Source of the DNA: Punctularia strigosozonata HHB-11173 SS5
Lineage: Eukaryota; Basidiomycota; Agaricomycetes; Corticiales; Punctulariaceae
Length of the DNA: 64,000 nt
Direction of reading: 5' to 3'
NCBI RefSeq assembly: GCF_000264995.1
Contig: NW_006767437.1
Location: 1,347,946 to 1,411,945 of the forward strand
Position 1 is the first letter of the stretch, and the number at the start of each line of letters is the position of its first letter. The notes below the pieces were generated by a model. It was not told the origin of the DNA and searched no databases. It was given only the letters and a program-made list of their open reading frames with translations. Made by a program: the position numbers and the translations under genes. This document shows positions 60,750 through 64,000 of this stretch, piece by piece.

Positions 60750-62992
60750 TTAAGACTGGGCCTTGATCTCCTTCAGCACGAACCCTTCTAGCCCGCCGCA
60801 GAGCCACAGCTCCTGCACACTCGCGCCCACGCTCCGTACCCTGTACCGCCTCGTCCGCTCGCCCTCCGTCCACCCGCTCACCACGAGCTCGCCCGTGCGC
60901 ATGTCCATCTCGACATGCAGACCTTCGTCCACCGTCAGCTCTCCCTGGCGCCCGCCCGCGCCGCGCTTGCCATCCTTGGCGTACGCGGCGGTGAGTTCCG
61001 CGACGAGCGCGGGCGCCTCGACGCACACGAGCCCGTTGTTGATCGCGTTCCGCTTGAATATGTCGCCGAACGAGCCCGCGAGCACGAGCGGCACGCCCGC
61101 CGCCTTCAGCGCCGTCGCGGCCTGCTCGCGCGACGAGCCCGTGCCAAAGTTGTAGCCGGAGACGAGCACCACCCCGCGCTTCGTCCCGTCCGCGTCGACG
61201 ACGCGCGACGTGTCGATCCCGGCGCCGGCGACGAGGTCGCGGACGCGCGCGGCGAAGGCCGGGTCGTAGTTCTCCATCACGACCTCCGCCTGCTTCTCGA
61301 GCGTGATATCGTCCTGGTACGTGTACTTGCCCGGGTAGAGCGCGTCCGTGTTCAGGTTGTCCTGCGGCGCGAAGAGGAGACGGCCCGCGAACTTGACCGG
61401 GAATCCCTCCACGAGCGGCTCCTCCCGCGCCTGCGCGTCCGTCGCCACTTCCTCTTCCGTTTGGCGGATCGCGGTCACGGGCGGGCCGGGAGGCGGCAGA
61501 GCTGCAGGGTCGAAGGGTTCCGGTCCGCAGATGTAGCCCTTCGCCGCGCTCGCCGCGACGACGGCCGGGCTGGCGAGGTACGCGAGCGCCTTCGGGCTGC
61601 CCATCCGGCCCTTGTAGTTCCGGTTGGTGGCGCTGATTCCGACTTCGCCCTCCTCGAGCAGACCCGTGCCGAGGCCGATGCACGGTCCGCATCCGCTGGG
61701 CAGCACCTGCGCGCCGGCGCGGACGAGCGCGTCCCAGTCCCCGCTCTTCTCGCACTCGGCCTGCACGCGCGACGAGGCGGCGGCGACGTAGAAGTGCACG
61801 CCAGGCGCGACCTTGCGCCCGCGGAGCACGGCGGCGGCGGCGGCGAGGTCGGACGCGCGCGCGTTGGTGCAGGAGACGAGGTAGGCCTTGTTGATCCGGA
61901 TCTGCTGCGCCTCGAGCGCTGGCAGCGGCGTGGCGACCTTGACGCTGTTCGGGCCCGAGACGTGCGGGACGAGCGAGGCGAGGTCGAACACGAGGTGCGA
62001 GGCGTAGCGCGCCTGCGGGTCCGATGCGAGCGGCGCGCGACGGAGGGCGTCAAGCCGCGCGTGGTTTATACGCGGGTGCTCCGGCGGCGGGGCCGTGGTG
62101 GAGAAAGTGCGCAGCTCGAGCGCGGTGAGCAGGCGGTCGTACCAGGCCAGCGTGACGTCGTCGACGGGGAAGACGCCCGCGAGCGCGCCCCACTCCGTGG
62201 TCATGTTCGCGATCGTCAGCCGCTCGTCGACGGAGAGCGTCCGGACGCCGTCACCCGCGAACTCGATCGCGGCGTTGAGCACCTCATCCCGGTTGAACGC
62301 GCCGCAGAGCGCGACGATCACGTCCTTGCCCGTCACGCCCGGGGATAGGCGACCCTTCAGCTCGACCTTGACCATGCGCGGGACCTGCCACCACGTCTTG
62401 CCCGTCGCCCAAAGCGCGGCCGCATCTGTGCGCACGATCGGCGTTCCGACGCAGCCTACGCCGCCATACATGTTGGAGTGACTGTCCGATGCGACGGTGA
62501 GCGTGTACGGGAATGCGTAGCCCTCCTCGACGAGGATCTGGTGTCCGATGCCGCGTCCCGCAGGGTAGAAGTCGATGTCATGCTGCCGGGCAAAGGCCTC
62601 GATGGTCGCGTACTTGTGTAGGTTCTTGTCCGACTTGTTTTGGACGTCGTGATCGAGAGTGAAGACGGTCTGACGAGGGTTGTGGATGCGGGTCGCGCCG
62701 ATAGACTTGAATCTACATGCAGCTTTAGCATCTGACGGTTAGGGCGATCCCTGCGAGCTACTCACTTGGAGATGACGGGTCCGGTATTGTCGTGTGTCAT
62801 AACGTGCTCCGGTCGGATCATCACGTAGTCCCCCGCCTGGACGTACTTGCCCTCGGGTAGACCGACCGCATATTTCTGCACGACCTTTTCGATGATTGTC
62901 TGCGGCGGCTTGCGCACGTCGGCGACGGTCGCGAACGTCCTCCGGCGTACCGCCGATCCCCATAGCGCAGGGGAGAAGAACCGATGCACCAT
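60750..62992 (-). CDS. LYS4: Homoaconitase, mitochondrial (lysine biosynthesis)
   Basis: 4Fe-4S hydro-lyase converting homocitrate to homoisocitrate in the fungal alpha-aminoadipate pathway. ATG 62992 gives [20 protein letters not shown], a basic mitochondrial presequence. Then [20 protein letters not shown] and [11 protein letters not shown]; an intron of about 50 nt; [40 protein letters not shown]. Next is [20 protein letters not shown]. The cluster cysteines are in [12 protein letters not shown] and [14 protein letters not shown]. The swivel domain has [40 protein letters not shown]. Stop at 60750. The length fits homoaconitase. It converges on the dioxygenase gene (297 bp apart) and diverges from ILV5. 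Confidence 0.95.
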
Positions 62993-63204
62993 GTCGCCGT
63001 CGTCTTCGTCGTCGAGCGCAACAACGAGCAAAGCCCGGCTAGTATTGAGATTCAGCCAGTGAGCGCCGTCGGATTACCCCGCCGTCCCCCAGTCATTCTT
63101 TCGGGCCAACGTCGTCGGCCGATGGCGCCGCTCGCTGTGCATCACGTGAGGTCGATAAAAAGTCCCCGCTCTCTGCTGCCCGAGTCAACGCCCTCCCGCA
63201 TACC
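62993..63204. promoter_or_regulatory. Bidirectional promoter LYS4 / ILV5
   Basis: Only 212 bp separate the two start codons. A CACGTG E-box is at 63143-63148 and CGAGTCA, one base off the Gcn4/Cpc1 site TGAGTCA, at 63181-63187, 18 bp before the ILV5 ATG. GATAAAAAG near 63154 could serve as a TATA-like element for ILV5. Both genes serve amino-acid synthesis, so joint general control is plausible (inference). Confidence 0.5.
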
Positions 63205-64000
63205 ATGTCCTTCGCACCTCGGTCCACCCAACGCGCCCTCCGCGCCGCCCGTGCGCTCTTCAAAGCCGCCCCCAATCCGGCCCAAACCGCGGCGTACTCG
63301 CTGCTCGCCCGCCAGAGCCAGCAGGTCGCCGCCCAGACCGCCCGCCGGGCGACCGTCGAGGTAAGGAATCAACCGTCGGGATCAGGTCGGGCCAGCCCAT
63401 CTGACGCGCACCATGAACGTAACAGGCGACCCGTGGCGTGAAGACGCTCAACTTCGCCGGCACCGAGGAGGTCGTGTACGAGCGCTCGGACTGGCCGCTC
63501 GCCAAGCTGCAGGACTACTTCAAGAACGACACGCTCGCGCTTATCGGCTACGGCTCGCAGGGGCACGGCCAGGGCCTCAACGCGCGCGACAACGGGCTGA
63601 ACGTCATCGTCGGCGTCCGCCCCGAGGGCGAGTCGTGGAAACAGGCGATCGAGGACGGCTGGGTCCCCGGCGAGACGCTCTTCTCGATCGAGGACGCCAT
63701 CAACCGCGGGACGATCATCATGAACCTCCTCTCCGACGCCGCGCAGAGCCAGACCTGGCCGACCGTCGCGCCGCTGATCACGAAGGGCAAGACGCTCTAC
63801 TTCTCGCACGGCTTCTCGGTCGTGTACAAGGAGGACACGAAGGTCGTTCCCCCTGCTGACGTGGACGTCATCCTCGTCGCGCCCAAGGGCTCGGGCAGGA
63901 CCGTCCGGACGCTCTTCAAGGAGGGCCGCGGCATCAACTCGTCGATCGCGGTGTGGCAGGACGTCACCGGCAAGGCGAAGGAGAAGGCCGTTGCGCTCGC
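63205..64000 (+). CDS. ILV5: Ketol-acid reductoisomerase (partial, cut by window end)
   Basis: Mitochondrial NADPH enzyme of isoleucine/valine synthesis. ATG 63205 gives MSFAPRSTQRALRAARALFK and a long basic, Ala-rich presequence (NPAQTAAYSLLARQSQQVAA). The intron GTAAGG..AACAG (63361-63429) joins TVE to ATRGVKTLNFAGTEEVVYER. The mature domain has SDWPLAKLQDYFKNDTLALI, GYGSQGHGQGLNARDNGLNV (NADPH loop GYGSQGHG), GVRPEGESWKQAIEDGW and MNLLSDAAQSQTWPTV. KTLYFSHGFSVVYKED and VDVILVAPKGSGRTVRTLFK follow. It remains open at 64000. The C-terminal knotted domain lies outside the window. Confidence 0.96.

Noticed and set aside
60915-62348. 477-codon plus-strand open frame
   Set aside because: Arg/Ala/Val-rich shadow of homoaconitase, which has full motifs on the minus strand.

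Overview
The window is nuclear DNA of a filamentous basidiomycete, most likely an agaricomycete. Genes are dense and on both strands. Nearly every gene is broken by short introns of about 45-70 bases with GT..CTNAY..AG signals. Coding exons are GC-rich. The gene set fits this: homoaconitase of the fungal lysine route, C-5 sterol desaturase, Zn2Cys6 regulator, LAMMER kinase, F-box-like families and DUF6533 membrane proteins. No virus-like element, transposase or CRISPR array was seen. The species cannot be named from sequence alone.

Layout. 1-9.5 kb (all minus): a seven-helix receptor cut by the window edge, DNA polymerase eta, an SCP2 sterol-carrier protein, a dihydrodipicolinate-synthase-like aldolase and Maf1. 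9.5-11.1 kb: a perfect 32-bp palindrome and a weak hypothetical gene. 11.3-15.8 kb: two MFS transporters (+); the first carries an internal 300-bp inversion and two micro-exons, the second an apparent frameshift. 16.1-20.6 kb: a Zn2Cys6 transcription factor (-) interrupted by a 489-base assembly gap. 21.3-28.3 kb: Med22, an SDR, the complex I assembly factor CIA30 (-) and the proteasome ATPase Rpt2.

28.9-47.3 kb: two dienelactone-hydrolase paralogues and two DUF6533 membrane-protein paralogues enclose a GFA-type enzyme, a double-PHD/MYST acetyltransferase, a LAMMER kinase and a DUF1295 membrane protein. 48.2-51.9 kb: two intron-bearing tRNA-Ala(UGC) genes, ERG3 and the mRNA export factor Rae1. 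52.1-55.5 kb: a tandem pair of F-box-like genes with a broken third copy between them. 56.3-64.0 kb: a second DUF1295 protein, a trimethyllysine-dioxygenase-like enzyme, homoaconitase (-) and ketol-acid reductoisomerase (+, cut by the window end).

Most genes are unlinked housekeeping functions: translesion synthesis, Pol III repression, Mediator, proteasome, respiratory assembly, mRNA export and sterol synthesis. The exception is the right end. There, lysine synthesis (LYS4) and branched-chain amino-acid synthesis (ILV5) share a 212-bp bidirectional promoter. LYS4 converges on an enzyme expected to consume trimethyllysine for carnitine. The most unusual observation is the 300-bp inversion in the first MFS gene. 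Turning it back restores the reading frame, the splice sites and the family motif, so it is either a recent inactivating rearrangement or an assembly error.
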